From assembly GCF_037975245.1 (NCBI RefSeq), contig NC_092577.1, forward strand, positions 36,326,898-36,390,897: a stretch of DNA of 64,000 bases, in the 5' to 3' direction. Positions 38,761 through 49,274 of this stretch are shown here, in pieces. Source of the stretch: Apostichopus japonicus (taxonomy: Eukaryota; Echinodermata; Holothuroidea; Aspidochirotida; Stichopodidae). Numbering within the stretch: position 1 is the stretch's first letter; each line of letters begins with the position of its first letter. Both the position numbers and the translations under genes were made by a program. The notes under the pieces are model-generated. The model had not been told where the DNA came from and searched no databases. It saw only the letters and a list, made by a program, of their open reading frames with translations.

Positions 38761-41700
38761 AGTCAGTCGGGGATGAGGGGTGCCCCTCGACTGAGCGAAT
38801 TGAAGCCCTGCAACGTTATGGAAATGGGGAGAAGGTCAAGCCAGGGGGAGCTTTGTGTGCAAATATATGTATCTCTAATACCGAGATTCCTTTTTTAGTA
38901 GATACTGGCGCTGGTACTACCATCATTAGTGTTCATACATGGGAGCGTTTATGCTCTGCAGGTAATTTGGCTCCACTTACTGAGACGGTAGCCAGTTTTG
39001 CCGGTGTTGATGGTAGGCCACTCCAAGTAAAAGGTAAATGTAATTTAACTTTCAAATTTCACACCCTGAAGATTCCAGTGCAAGTCCTAGTTGCCAGTAT
39101 CACTGCCCCTGGTTTACTTGGAATTGACTTTTTAAGAGAACATGAGTGTTTGATACAATTGGGAGGTGAACCCCTATTGTTTGTTGGTAGGACCCGCTTA
39201 GCTGTTCCTCTTTGTGAGACTCCGCTGGATCAGCCAATTAGGGTAGCACTGGTTGAGACAGTCTTTATCCCTGCAGAGAGCGAGATTATGGTGTCAGGGG
39301 TGTTAGAATTGATATATGGAGTGCCCCCGGGGAAGCTGAATGGGCCAGGCCTACTGGAAACTAAGCCCGGAGTGCCTGAAAGTCGCCATGTTATGGTTGG
39401 ACGTGCTTTAGTTGATACTTCTAGAAGGACTGTCCCTATTAGACTATTAAATGGTACTTCGAATCCTGTAACATTGTACAAAGGTACCCATGTAGGCATA
39501 GTTTCCCCCATTGCCAACGTTGTGGAGGTAGATGAGGTAGAGAACAATGATACCAGTGAGTTACCGGCCGAGATGGAAGATTTGCTCCATCGAAGTGGGG
39601 AGGGTGTACCCGATTGTGAGCGTATTCGTTTGAGGCAGTTTTTGCAGGATAACCGTAGTGTGTTCTCTTGCGAAGGTGACCCCTTAGGAAGGACTGGGTT
39701 GGTTAAGCACTGCATTGATACGGGTGATGCAACCCCAATCCGACAGTTCCCTAGGAGACTTCCCTTTCATAAACGGGTAGAAGCACAGGCCGAAGTGAAT
39801 GAGATGTTGACGCAAGGCGTCATTTCCCCTTCTAAGAGTGCGTGGTCCTCCCCGGTGGTACTAGTGAAAAAGAAAGATGGCTCTTTGCGGTTTTGTATAG
39901 ACTATCGTAGGTTAAATGACGTCACTAATAAAGACGCCTTCCCATTGCCTAGGATAGATGATAGCTTAGATGCATTGTCAGGGGCTAAGTGGTTTTCTAC
40001 CCTTGATCTAAAAAGTGGGTACTGGCAAGTCGAAATGGACCGTAGAGACAGGGAGAAGACAGCCTTCTCAATGGGTAGTGGTCTTTATGAGTTTAATGTG
40101 TTACCTTTTGGATTGTGCAACGCCCCTGCCACTTTTCAGAGATTAATGGAGCAGGTACTTCGTGGGTTACATTGGCAAATATGTCTTATATATATCGATG
40201 ATATCATAATATATGCCCCCACGATAGAGGAGCATTTAGTACGCCTAGGAGAAGTTTTCGACCGATTAAGGGGGGCGGGGTTGAAGCTTAAGCCTTCCAA
40301 GTGTGACTTGCTCAAAAAGGAAGTCAAGTATTTAGGTCACATTGTCTCTGATCACGGGGTGGGTACCGATCCCAGTAAGATCGAAGCAATCACAGATTGG
40401 CCCCCTCCCACAACACTGAAGCAACTAAGAGGATTTCTGGGACTGTGTTCCTATTACAGGAAATTTATTAGGAACTTTGCAGAAATTGCCAGTCCCCTAC
40501 ATGCACTAACAAAGAAAGGCCAAAGGTTTCTGTGGTCTGAGGAATGTGAAGAACGATTTCAGACTCTGAAATCTAAACTGACGACAGCTCCCGCCTTAGC
40601 CTACCCAAATTTTAGTCAGATGTTTATCCTTGATACTGATGCTAGCAATACGGCAATAGGGGCTGTGTTGTCTCAGACCATTAGGGGTGAAGAACATCCT
40701 GTGGCCTATGCCAGTCGTACGCTAAGCAGTAGTGAAAAGAAGTATTCCGTAACACGTAGAGAGCTTCTTGCTGTTGTAACTTTTATTAAGAATTTCCGCC
40801 CCTACCTTTATGGCAGGAAATTTTTGTTACGCACGGATCATGGCTCCCTCCGTTGGTTGTATAACTTTAAATCCCCCGAGGGTCAGGTAGCTAGGTGGCT
40901 GGAAGTGCTGGGCACATATGATTTTCAGATAGAAACTAGGCCTGGCAGAGTGCATGCCAATGCAGACGCTTTGTCGAGAAGTGATCCCCCCATGGTGCAT
41001 TCGGGAGCATTGCCTGCCAACCCTCCGATAGAGACCCCAGGGTTATGTAACATAGTGACGGCGGACTCTAATTGGGTTGAGAGCTGTACCAAGGAGCAGC
41101 TCAGGGGGTACCAACTAAAGGATAGTAATATTGGGCCAGTGTTGAATTGGAAGGAGAGTGGTTCTCGTCCTCCCTGGGAGCAGATTAGTGGGTTAGATAG
41201 GGCGGCAAAAGCTTATTGGGGCCAATGGGACCTGTTAAGTATTAAGGATGGTGTATTGTATAGACGTTGGGTGTCAAATACCGGTGCCCACGATAGGGAT
41301 GTAATAGTGATGCCTCAGGTCCTGAGAGAAGATGTATTGTACGAGTTACATAATTCTCCAACCGGGGGTCACTTAGGACAAAAGAAGACAAGAGGGAAAG
41401 TTCTAGCCAGATGCTACTGGTTTGGTATGAAAAGAGATGTTGAAAATTGGTGTCGAAAATGTGAGCTCTGTGCCCGTCGTAAGCCCCCCAACCCCCAATC
41501 GAGGGCGCAGATGAAAGTTGTTAAGATAGGTGAGCCTCTCCAAAGGGTTGCTATAGATGTTTTGGGCCCCCTTCCAGAGACTTATAATGGCAATAAATAT
41601 ATTATTGTAATTGCAGATTATTTTACCCGTTGGACAGAGGCTTATCCGGTCCCCAATCAGGAGGCTGCAACTGTAGCGTCAGTAGTAGCTGAACAGTTTG

Positions 41701-42605
41701 TGGCACGCTTTGGTGTGCCACAGATTATTCATACCGACCAAGGGTCAAATTTTGAGTCTAATTTGTTTAAGGAACTTTGTAAGTTACTAGGGATAGAAAA
41801 GGCAAGAACTACTGCATATAGACCACAGTCAGACGGTCTAGTAGAACGGTTTAACCGTACGTTAGAGCAAATGCTTTCTGTGTATGTAAATGAAAATCAG
41901 AAAGATTGGGATGTACATGTTCCTTTGGTTTTAATGGCCTTTCGTTCAAGCCCGCAGGAAACCACGGGGTATTCCCCGAATCTACTAATGCTGGGACGAG
42001 AGACTACACTTCCACTAGAACTGATGGTCGGCCAACCAGTCTCAACAGTGGTTGCCTCTACAACTTCGGAATATGTCATGACCTTCGCCCAGAGGTTTGA
42101 AAAAGCTTTCCGCATTGCACGCGACCACAACACACTGGGCCAAAAACGACAGAAACGGTATTATGATGCACGCATCGGCAAGGTGACATCTTCGTATTCG
42201 GTCCAAGACAAAGTATGGGTAGCAGTACATGCAAAAAAGAAAGGCCGATCTCCCAAACTACAGTTGAGATGGAATGGACCGTTTGTCATCACACACAAAC
42301 TCTCAGACTGTTTGTATCGTATTAGACACATCGATTCTACAAAACTGAAAGTAGTTCATGTGGACCGGTTAAAGAAATATGTGACCCCCGATGAACTTAA
42401 TCAAATGACGGTTACACCGGAGCACACTACGGTAGAGCCAGCAACACAAATTGCCCCCGACAAGCATATAACTGCTATGGGCCATGAGGAAGTTCTTGAA
42501 GAGGAGTTGGAGGATGTCGTTGAGACTGAGGGGGAGAGGCCCCCAGAATTGTTAAAGCGGAAGCGTCGCCCACCAGTATGGATGCAAGATTACGAACGAT
42601 ATTAG
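38742..42605 (+). CDS. Pol polyprotein of the Ty3/gypsy element
   Basis: Open from 38742 in the -1 frame relative to gag, with no early ATG, so expression by frameshifting at 38751-38757 is inferred. Domains in order: retropepsin-like protease (DTGAG at 38901), reverse transcriptase (LDLKSGYWQ, then the YIDD catalytic box at 40191-40202), RNase H (LDTDASNTAIG near 40629; the TRRELLAVV helix), integrase HHCC zinc-binding region (near 41340-41480), the integrase DDE core (AIDVLGPL, HTDQGSNF, DGLVERFNRTL), and a GPY/F-like module (LRWNGPFVI). No chromodomain follows; the tail is acidic then basic. All catalytic boxes are intact. Stop TAG at 42603-42605. Confidence 0.96.
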   Translation, partial: TGIGKLESVGDEGCPSTERIEALQRYGNGEKVKPGGALCANICISNTEIPFLVDTGAGTTIISVHTWERLCSAGNLAPLTETVASFAGVDGRPLQVKGKCNLTFKFHTLKIPVQVLVASITAPGLLGIDFLREHECLIQLGGEPLLFVGRTRLAVPLCETPLDQPIRVALVETVFIPAESEIMVSGVLELIYGVPPGKLNGPGLLETKPGVPESRHVMVGRALVDTSRRTVPIRLLNGTSNPVTLYKGTHVGIVSPIANVVEVDEVENNDTSELPAEMEDLLHRSGEGVPDCERIRLRQFLQDNRSVFSCEGDPLGRTGLVKHCIDTGDATPIRQFPRRLPFHKRVEAQAEVNEMLTQGVISPSKSAWSSPVVLVKKKDGSLRFCIDYRRLNDVTNKDAFPLPRIDDSLDALSGAKWFSTLDLKSGYWQVEMDRRDREKTAFSMGSGLYEFNVLPFGLCNAPATFQRLMEQVLRGLHWQICLIYIDDIIIYAPTIEEHLVRLGEVFDRLRGAGLKLKPSKCDLLKKEVKYLGHIVSDHGVGTDPSKIEAITDWPPPTTLKQLRGFLGLCSYYRKFIRNFAEIASPLHALTKKGQRFLWSEECEERFQTLKSKLTTAPALAYPNFSQMFILDTDASNTAIGAVLSQTIRGEEHPVAYASRTLSSSEKKYSVTRRELLAVVTFIKNFRPYLYGRKFLLRTDHGSLRWLYNFKSPEGQVARWLEVLGTYDFQIETRPGRVHANADALSRSDPPMVHSGALPANPPIETPGLCNIVTADSNWVESCTKEQLRGYQLKDSNIGPVLNWKESGSRPPWEQISGLDRAAKAYWGQWDLLSIKDGVLYRRWVSNTGAHDRDVIVMPQVLREDVLYELHNSPTGGHLGQKKTRGKVLARCYWFGMKRDVENWCRKCELCARRKPPNPQSRAQMKVVKIGEPLQRVAIDVLGPLPETYNGNKYIIVIADYFTRWTEAYPVPNQEAATVASVVAEQFVARFGVPQIIHTDQGSNFESNLFKELCKLLGIEKARTTAYRPQSDGLVERFNRTLEQMLSVYVNENQKDWDVHVPLVLMAFRSSPQETTGYSPNLLMLGRETTLPLELMVGQPVSTVVASTTSEYVMTFAQRFEKAFRIARDHNTLGQKRQKRYYDARIGKVTSSYSVQDKVWVAVHAKKKGRSPKLQLRWNGPFVITHKLSDCLYRIRHIDSTKLKVVHVDRLKKYVTPDELNQMTVTPEHTTVEPATQIAPDKHITAMGHEEVLEEELEDVVETEGERPPELLKRKRRPPVWMQDYERY
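38751..38794 (+). promoter_or_regulatory. Programmed -1 ribosomal frameshift signal (gag-pol)
   Basis: The slippery heptamer GGGAAAC (38751-38757) is in register with gag (G GGA AAC) and directly abuts the gag stop TAG. A -1 slip enters the pol frame, which is open from there. After a 5-nt spacer, 38763-38794 can form a stem: TCAGTC pairs GACTGA, with an inner GAGGG/CCCTC stem, a GTGC loop and a bulge. X-XXY-YYZ heptamers plus a close downstream stem-loop are the established -1 frameshift architecture. Confidence 0.85.
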
Positions 42606-42998
42606 CTTGACTGATCACCTCGCTTCTATTTGAATAATTTGTAGAAAGGTACTGTGAAGGAAACTAAAACGTTATGTTTGAGAAAGCCATACCTCTGTGC
42701 ATGGGGGTCGGAAAGTGATTCAGTGATCGTTATGGAAAGGATTTTTTTTTGAGATGAACGGAAATGCTGTCTTGGAGAAAACCAATTGTGGTGGTGATAG
42801 ATTGTAGATGTAACGAACTCTAGAATTGTAAGTTCGGGGCCTCAGGTCGCCTAGGAGGCCGGGGGTCCCCTACACATGTATGTATAGAGAAGGAGCGAAT
42901 ATGTTTGGTGAAGTATAGAAATTGTGCAAGTTGATCTACCACGTCATATGTATTATATTACTGGGTAGTGTGTTTGGACATCGAGGGCGAGTCCTTTC

Positions 42999-43015
42999 GA
43001 GAGAGTTGGGGGTGG
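42999..43015 (+). promoter_or_regulatory. Polypurine tract
   Basis: GAGAGAGTTGGGGGTGG immediately precedes the 3' LTR, the expected plus-strand priming site. Confidence 0.75.
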
Positions 43016-44001
43016 TGTTACGCCCTGGGTTGTTCGGGATGCGTGTACCCCGTATTTCGAACACGCCCAGGGCTACTAAGAATATGTTTTCCCGTTTTGT
43101 TTGAATAAATTACCCTGCGATTTGTTGTCCATTCATTCACCATTCCATTTACTTTTGTTTTATTATGCAGGTCTCGTTCGCTCTCCCCGTCGTCTGCCAT
43201 CACCAGCATTCCAGGCATTCGCTCTTTTATTACACGAGTTGTTCTGTTTAGCGTGTATCTATTTTACTATCACTTGCTCTCTTAACCTTGTTTAATTAAG
43301 ACGTTGTTTTTCTTATGTATTTTGTATTGTGGAAACTTAATTTATTTCGTTGAAGTTCGGGCAGAGAACTGGAGACCAGCGGTGAGCAGCACGGCAATTA
43401 CAGTATAGTATTATTTTAAAGGCAAAGTTCATTTATTTTAGAGAGCGGGTCCGGGAGTGAAGGCTGACTACGGGCGCCATTCCTTTTGTATAGTATAACT
43501 AAAAAGTTCCCGTCCTGGTTGGCTTCTTTGCATGTTATAGACTCCGGAGGTAGGGTTAAATTAGGGCTCTCCCCGGAGGTATTGCAGAGGTTAATCGGGG
43601 CGGGACCACATTAGGCAGTATTAGTTCCGTCTGCCGTTGGCGCCCCGTGTCGGGTATTCACTCTCGTGATTCAGTTAAGAGCCGTGCTGCCCACGCCCTG
43701 GTATGTAAGTGTATTTGTTATTGATTTAAACTTAATCTCTGCCCGTTGTTTGCTTTTATATTTGTATACGGCAGAAAGTCACTGCCTTATTTTTTTTAAG
43801 TGTGTGTTTAAAGTTAAGCTATTAAATTGTTGATTTGAGACCCAGTTCTCTTTAACTATATTCTTCTCTCTTTTTTGTGTTCTGGTTCAAGCCCTGCTAG
43901 CATAAGTCTTCGCCTCCCCCCTTCCCCTGCCCTGACATCAGGTGGCCTCCAGCTGCCTGATTTCCCACGCTACCGCTCGGCCGGGGTACAGGGGTGTTAC
44001 A
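43016..44001 (+). repeat. 3' LTR (986 bp)
   Basis: Same length and termini as the 5' LTR; two substitutions seen by eye. Confidence 0.97.
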
Positions 44002-44014
44002 CTATATACTACAC

Positions 44015-44352
44015 CAGGATTTCCCTACTATATCCCCCCCCACGAAGCCCCTGTGGATGTCAGAATTGTCCACGAACCCCCAACTTTTCGAGACACGATC
44101 TGAGTCATTATTATACTATAATACGCGTAACAGTGCTTCGTAAAAGATCAAGTTCATAGTATAATATTGTAATGGGAAAAAAGAGTTTGTCGATAAGTAC
44201 GACTTTTGATTATTACTAAATTATATGATATATCAGATTTTAGTTCAACAAAAATGTACTCTAGTTTTGACTTTCAGAAACGTCTCACGAACCGCCTGGG
44301 ATAGACTCACGCACCCTCTTGAGGTTCATGCACCCCAGTTAGGGAACCCCTG
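44015..44352. mobile_element. hAT-like MITE, 8-bp TSD TACTACAC
   Basis: The left end CAGGATTTCCCTACT pairs with the inverted right end CAGGGGTTCCCTAACT. A perfect duplication TACTACAC lies at 44007-44014 and 44353-44360. 338 bp, non-coding, only 13 bp from the 3' LTR edge. Confidence 0.85.
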
Positions 44353-44360
44353 TACTACAC

Positions 44361-45745
44361 TGTGCTATATAGTTACACACTTCCGTCAAGAACGTAACAA
44401 ACTTTTGAAGTACAATGGATTCATTGACTTCAACTGTTTGAACCAGGACAAGAAGCATTACTTCTTTTGGAGAATGACGTTTACTTTTGCTTGAAACGTT
44501 CATTTCTTATATACATTTTGTATTCCTGGTCATCAACGGCATACCTAGACCCAGTAGTTAGACGTAACGTAAGTGTTGTTATCCACAGTGTTCTGACATT
44601 GGCTAGACAACTGGGGCGAAGAATTGTCTTTCGTTGGTTCAATTCCTTGAATCGCTGCTCTAAGGACATTTGAACAGTGCTTCGTTTGTTGATTCGAAGC
44701 CTCGAATAACATTAGATACTATTACTAACATTACGCATTTTTTGGGTCTCGATGTCCGCTTAACGCTATATTATTAATACCATTAACGATGATAATAAAT
44801 AATAATAATAACTTAGATTAATAATGCGCTAATTATAAACAAAATAGTTTCAAAAACGCCGCACATATATAGTTTGAATAGAAAGAAAAGCTAAAACAAT
44901 AATGCAACAATGAAACATAAGTACAAATCAAATTGAAACAAATATGTTTAGCATAGAGGTATGCTATAAGTTTAGATTTGAAAAGTGATTTAATAGGTAT
45001 ACATTTTAAATGGTTTGGGAGGGAATTCAACAATTTGTGACCAGAAACTGATAAAGCACGGTTTGCATAGGTAACCCAATTGGTACTAGGTACTAGGAGG
45101 GTAATGAATTTTGACTGACGGGTGACACGCTTGTATTGTTTTACTAAGGGAAGTTCGGTAAGGTATTTTGGAGATGAATATACAATACAATTAAAACATA
45201 CAATTGTGGATTAACATAAGGATACGGCAAGTCAGATTCGAGAAGTTTGCGCAAGTATAAATGAATAAGGAATACAAATTGTCAGACATTGATTCGTGCT
45301 GTCATTTAACAGTTAACATTATGAATATTTTTGAATTTTGATAAAGTGTGAAGTAAATGTCAAACTTACCTGTAATGCTTTTATCGATGAGCGAGATCTT
45401 CCATTGCAGATACAGCCAGGGTGTAAAAGCTATGTGAAGTTGTCTGATTCGAACCGTCCAATGGTAAATTCTTCGGCAAGTAGATTCTTATATGAGGATC
45501 CTTATCTGTGGTATTTTAATTGGTTGCAGTGAGTTCCGAACCCTATATGGGCAGTTCCTTTGTCCAACACAACTTAAACTGCATGAATATTCATATGTTA
45601 TTCGCTATGGGAATATTGTGTTTATTCAAAGTGGTATACATAACCTTATTAGGATAACGATGCTGTAATTGGTTTCTACATATGCGATCAGCAAATCATT
45701 TCAGTTGCCAACAAATATCCAGATTACCTTATATGTGCATAATAT
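44361..45745. repeat. Degenerate repeat array, copy B
   Basis: Diverged duplicate of copy A (34780-36000), with an extra AT-rich insertion at about 44790-45230. The A/B pair brackets the gypsy element. Not coding in any consistent frame. Confidence 0.7.
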
Positions 45746-45926
45746 ATGATGCAGTGAAACGTAAACGTCATCAGTAATTACTATACCTACAAGAACAAAC
45801 AAAATTCCGAAATACATTAACGGTTCATTTATTTAGCTGCCAACGTTACAAAAACCGATGTGATTTGACATTAAAGCAGTCAAAGTTTGTCGCAATTGTT
45901 TTCATGTTACTCTGCATTAAGTAACT

Positions 45927-46117
45927 TTTTTTTTAAAAGTCGCTTAGGAAAGAACCTGGGCACGAAAACCAAACTACCGAACGACTGATCCGCTCTCAAC
46001 CCCAGTCCCCTTGCATCGGGACTGTGACTGTGTGATCATCGTCGGGTGTGCATCACCATTCCCCTCGAAAGGTAACATATACTACACATGATCTTAGCCA
46101 AAAGGCCGAGAAGCGAT
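45927..46117 (-). pseudogene. Retroposed chimera headed by the U2 snRNA 5' end
   Basis: On the minus strand the element starts at 46117 with ATCGCTTCTCGGCCTTTTGG and continues through 44 nt (to about 46074) that match metazoan U2 snRNA except at two positions, including the GUAGUA branch-site-recognition region. It then switches to about 140 nt of unrelated sequence and ends in an A-tail (45926-45934, T on the + strand). AGTTACTT (minus strand) flanks both ends (46118-46125 and 45919-45926), a target-site duplication. Head, body, A-tail and TSD indicate LINE-type retroposition of a chimeric RNA, either a U2-headed SINE or a template-switch pseudogene. The body is not recognised. Confidence 0.75.
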
Positions 46118-46169
46118 AAGTAACTGCTCCAGTTATTCCTTAATTTGTAAAAAATGGGGGGGGGGGGCG

Positions 46170-46320
46170 TGTAAATATCAAAATTACATGGAATGCTATC
46201 ATCGATGAGCAAGATTTCCATTGCAGATACAGCCAGGGTGTGAAAGCTACAAATATGGCGTTGTTTGATTCTAATGGGCGATTATGTCAGGATCCTTATC
46301 TTTGGTACTTCATGAGCATG
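46170..46320. repeat. Degenerate repeat array, copy C (left part)
   Basis: Corresponds to 35590-35745 in copy A and 45368-45520 in copy B. It breaks off at the insertion point of the DNA element at 46321 and resumes at 49525. Confidence 0.75.
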
Positions 46321-46609
46321 CAGGGGCGGATCCAGGGGGGGCCGACCCGGCCCCGGCCCCCCTTTTTGGAAATCAGTTGCGTTTTTTTTATGTGGGAGTA
46401 CTTCAAATTCCTAATAGGCATAACTTGGTGAAAGAAAAGCCTAATATATATCCAGCTGCTCTTCCCTGAAACGCGATCGTTTTTATTCCAAATTTGAAAC
46501 TAAGGCAATTATCAGGCCTACGCGACATCACGTATTAATTACATACGGCTCAGTACTATAGTGCTGACTATTACTGTCAGGGAAAATCAATGCACAGTTA
46601 GCAAGTATA

Positions 46610-46705
46610 TCATAATTATCTGAATGAAAGGGGTGTAGGCGGTTTTACAATATCTAACGCAACGTAGTCGCCAAGAACCTGAAATATTTTTAAGGGAGGG
46701 CCCGA
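46610..46705. repeat. Left arm of a ~96-bp inverted repeat
   Basis: Pairs with 49018-49117 (roughly 90% identical by eye, including the stretch GGCGACTACGTTGCGT in inverted form). The two arms bracket the Penelope-like fragment. Confidence 0.85.
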
Positions 46706-46945
46706 GGAACATGAACTTATAGCATGCTCCTCGTGGTGAAACATAATTGCACCTATTAGGTGAATTGAGTGTACTGTTAATAGTAGGAGAGACTAGTGTA
46801 GGTTCTTATGACGAACTAGACCGGTTTCTGCTCTCAAACTTTAAAGGAGGAGCTTCATCAGTAGTAGCCTTTGAATATTTTATATTCGGCCTGGGCGTCT
46901 CGTTCTCAAAATGCATCAATTTTCTGTGCACGAGTTTTTATGGAC

Positions 46946-49015
46946 TCATAGTGCAGCTATAAGAGCATCTAAAAGAGCTTCGTGTGAACCTTGAGAGTCT
47001 GCTGATTCTTCGTTAGTATGAAACCTTGAGTTAACAACTAAAACTTTGAGATTTTGGGCCCTTTTGTAGGCTAGAATCGGTTCTTTTTGAAACAGTTTGG
47101 ATAATTCCGCGTGCAGGGGCGTAGCGAGCGGAGGGGTGGGGGTGTCACACCCCCCCCCCAATAATTTGGTCGCTGTCGGCAAATTTTGGGTCTGTCGGCA
47201 AAAGGAGAAAAGGTGAAGAGAGCGGAAGGGGAAGAAAGAAGGAAAGCTGAATAGAGAAAAGGAGAACGGGAGCTTCTTTATCGGTTATTTCGAATTTCCA
47301 GGTCTTCATCTGATAAACTCATTCACCAATCCAATCACCCGACGCCCGCAAGTTAAAAACCTCTCGGCAAATAACTGATAATGTCACGGCCGTCAGTATA
47401 GCTACTGTAGCCAGGCTCAGCTAGACGAGTGCCAGAATCGCCGGTAACTCAGTGAAAGAAATGGAATTAAAGGCTTCCGTATAGGCCGCCGCCCATGAGT
47501 CGTGCTATCGTGTGACAACGTGTTGTTATTATCCTCTGTTCAGAATGACGTCATCGCAGATGTCATTCGTTCTCCGTGGAAAACTTAAACACGGCTTCCG
47601 AATTGTACACAATTTTTAACGTTTCTCGCTTGTATATCAATGAATGTTGTTATTTCTCATTACCGGAAAGTTTTCTGAACATTTTCATCACGAAGTTTCA
47701 CTATTTCAACGATCGGTGAGAGAGAAAACACAGTTCGATAATTGGTCCCAATTAATTCTTCTTCTGCCGACTGCCATAAAAATAATATCTAAATGGAAAT
47801 TCTACGGTGCCAAATTTGACTTAAAATATGCACCAGATTGCATCTAAGGACGTTTCAAAACTAAACATTTTCCAAAGGGGAGGGGGACACCCCCTCCCCT
47901 TAAACCCCTCCCCCATTTCAGTCACCACTTCCAGATCCGTCGGCAAATCAAATCCTCTACACCCCCCCCCCCCAAAGAAAAAAAAAACCTTCGCTACGCC
48001 CCTGTCCGCGTGTTGCGAGATTAAGTGCCAATGTTTCAAAAGTACATTTTTCAAATGCGTGGTTTTGATATGGGGTGTATAGGTAAGCTTGAACACCATT
48101 GGTGGTTCCTTTTGTTTAGGTTTGGTAGTGAGGTATTGGCCACGGTTTTCAAATTTTATGCCTTTCGTGGCTGAGGCAATTTCCTCTTTCTTATAGTTAC
48201 GGAGTAACAGTTTCTCTGTGAACGCATTCTTTTTCTGCAAGAAATCAGTCTCATTGTTACATAGACGTGCGTATCGTAAGACTTCCCCTTTAATGAAGCC
48301 TTGAAAAGTGGCAAGTGGGTGTGCAGAGTTTCTGTCGATGTATTGGAAGTTTTCCGTGGGTTTGGTGTAGACTTTGGTGTCTAATAACCCATTGGTTTCA
48401 AACCTTGGACCTTTGAAGATTTTCAAATCTAGGTATGTTACCTCGGTGTGTAATATTTCTACCGTAAACTTTAAGAAGCGGTGAATTTCATTCAACCTGT
48501 TTACTAGTTGTTCAAGTTCCTGAGGTGAACCGTCGTAAAGCAATAGAATTTCATCTCTATAGCGGAGCCATTTTAAGATTTTATTATCTGTCGGTAAAAT
48601 CTGGTTTTCCAGTCTATGCATGACGATATCATAGATTTCCGGAGAGGCTTTGCTACCCATGGCGCAACCGATCTTTTGTAGATAGAATTGGTTATTGAAC
48701 TCGAAACAGTTTCTTGTTAAAAATAAGTTCAATTAGTTTGCGCATGGATATGGAAGATATTTTATTGATTCCATATCGCTTTTTTCCGTCTTTTCATAGA
48801 CTTCTTGACATATATCTTATGCCTCCTCTTGGGGAGTATACATGGCGACGACATCGAGTGTAGCAAGTACTACTGCTTTTGGTAACGGGGTGGCTTCCAC
48901 AATTTTCAGAATGTGATTTGTGTCTTTCACATAGGTGCTTTGTTTTAATACAATAGGAAGCAAGAAATAGTCCACAAGTTCCGATATTTTTTCGGTCGGT
49001 GATTCGTTTCCGCAT
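46946..49015 (-). pseudogene. Penelope-like reverse transcriptase, decayed and split by a hAT element
   Basis: The minus strand shows, in order: an upstream RT segment with motif A (VLATLDVVAMYT, near 48835-48875) in a different register from the next part; the frame 48732-48005 with NCFEFNNQFYLQKIGCAMGS and a catalytic box reading RYRDEI instead of YxDD; PLE-type linker blocks; then the hAT insertion; then 47105-46946 with LFQKEPILAYKRAQNLKVLV and a stop. Frameshifts, a stop and the altered YxDD box make it inactive. No GIY-YIG endonuclease is visible. The Penelope assignment rests on these block patterns. Confidence 0.75.
47114..48004. mobile_element. Nested hAT-like element, TIR CAGGGGCGTAGCGA, perfect 8-bp TSD
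   Basis: Left terminus CAGGGGCGTAGCGAGCGG; inverted right terminus CAGGGGCGTAGCGAAGG. TSD TCCGCGTG at 47106-47113 and 48005-48012. 891 bp, no transposase; G/C-rich subterminal tracts and repeated GTCGGCAAA phrases near both ends. It interrupts the reverse transcriptase reading frame, so it is younger. Confidence 0.9.
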
Positions 49016-49017
49016 TA

Positions 49018-49117
49018 TCGGGCCCTCCCTTAAAAATACTTCAGGTTCTTGGCGACTACGTTGCGTAAGATAGTGTAAAACCGCCTACACCCCCCTTTCA
49101 TTAATAATTATATTATG
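49018..49117. repeat. Right arm of the ~96-bp inverted repeat
   Basis: Inverted partner of 46610-46705. It lies immediately beyond the 5' end of the recognisable reverse transcriptase. Confidence 0.85.
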
Positions 49118-49274
49118 ATTACCTCATTGAATATATCTTGTTTTATGTTTTTTCTTGGGGTGAATCTGGTGTCATAATTTTCGCGCAAAAGAAAAAAACG
49201 AATCGACGCAATAATAGTGTATCCATTGTACATGCACTGTTGAGCGTTGTTAAATATGTGTCTATCGAGAAAAA

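Larger units (their letters stand above)
36641..44001 (+). mobile_element. Full-length Ty3/gypsy LTR retrotransposon
   Basis: A 7361-bp element with two 986-bp LTRs (TGTTAC...GTTACA), a primer-binding site, gag, pol in order protease-RT-RNase H-integrase (the Ty3/gypsy order), and a polypurine tract. Comparing the LTRs by eye I find two substitutions (near 36869/43244 and 37317/43692), implying very recent insertion. Both ORFs are intact, so it is potentially autonomous. There is no env-like ORF. The flanks (ATAC on the left, CTAT on the right) do not show a clean 4-5 bp target-site duplication. Confidence 0.97.

Noticed and set aside
39230-39715. 161-codon antisense frame within pol
   Set aside because: Shadow of the pol coding sequence; no independent motif.
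42606-43015. Possible env or accessory gene after pol
   Set aside because: Only about 410 bp remain before the 3' LTR and no frame is long or membrane-protein-like.
47821-48004. C-terminal extension of the Penelope-like RT frame, Gly/Phe-rich
   Set aside because: This part is read-through into the hAT element's poly-G/C end; the real continuation is beyond the element at 47105.
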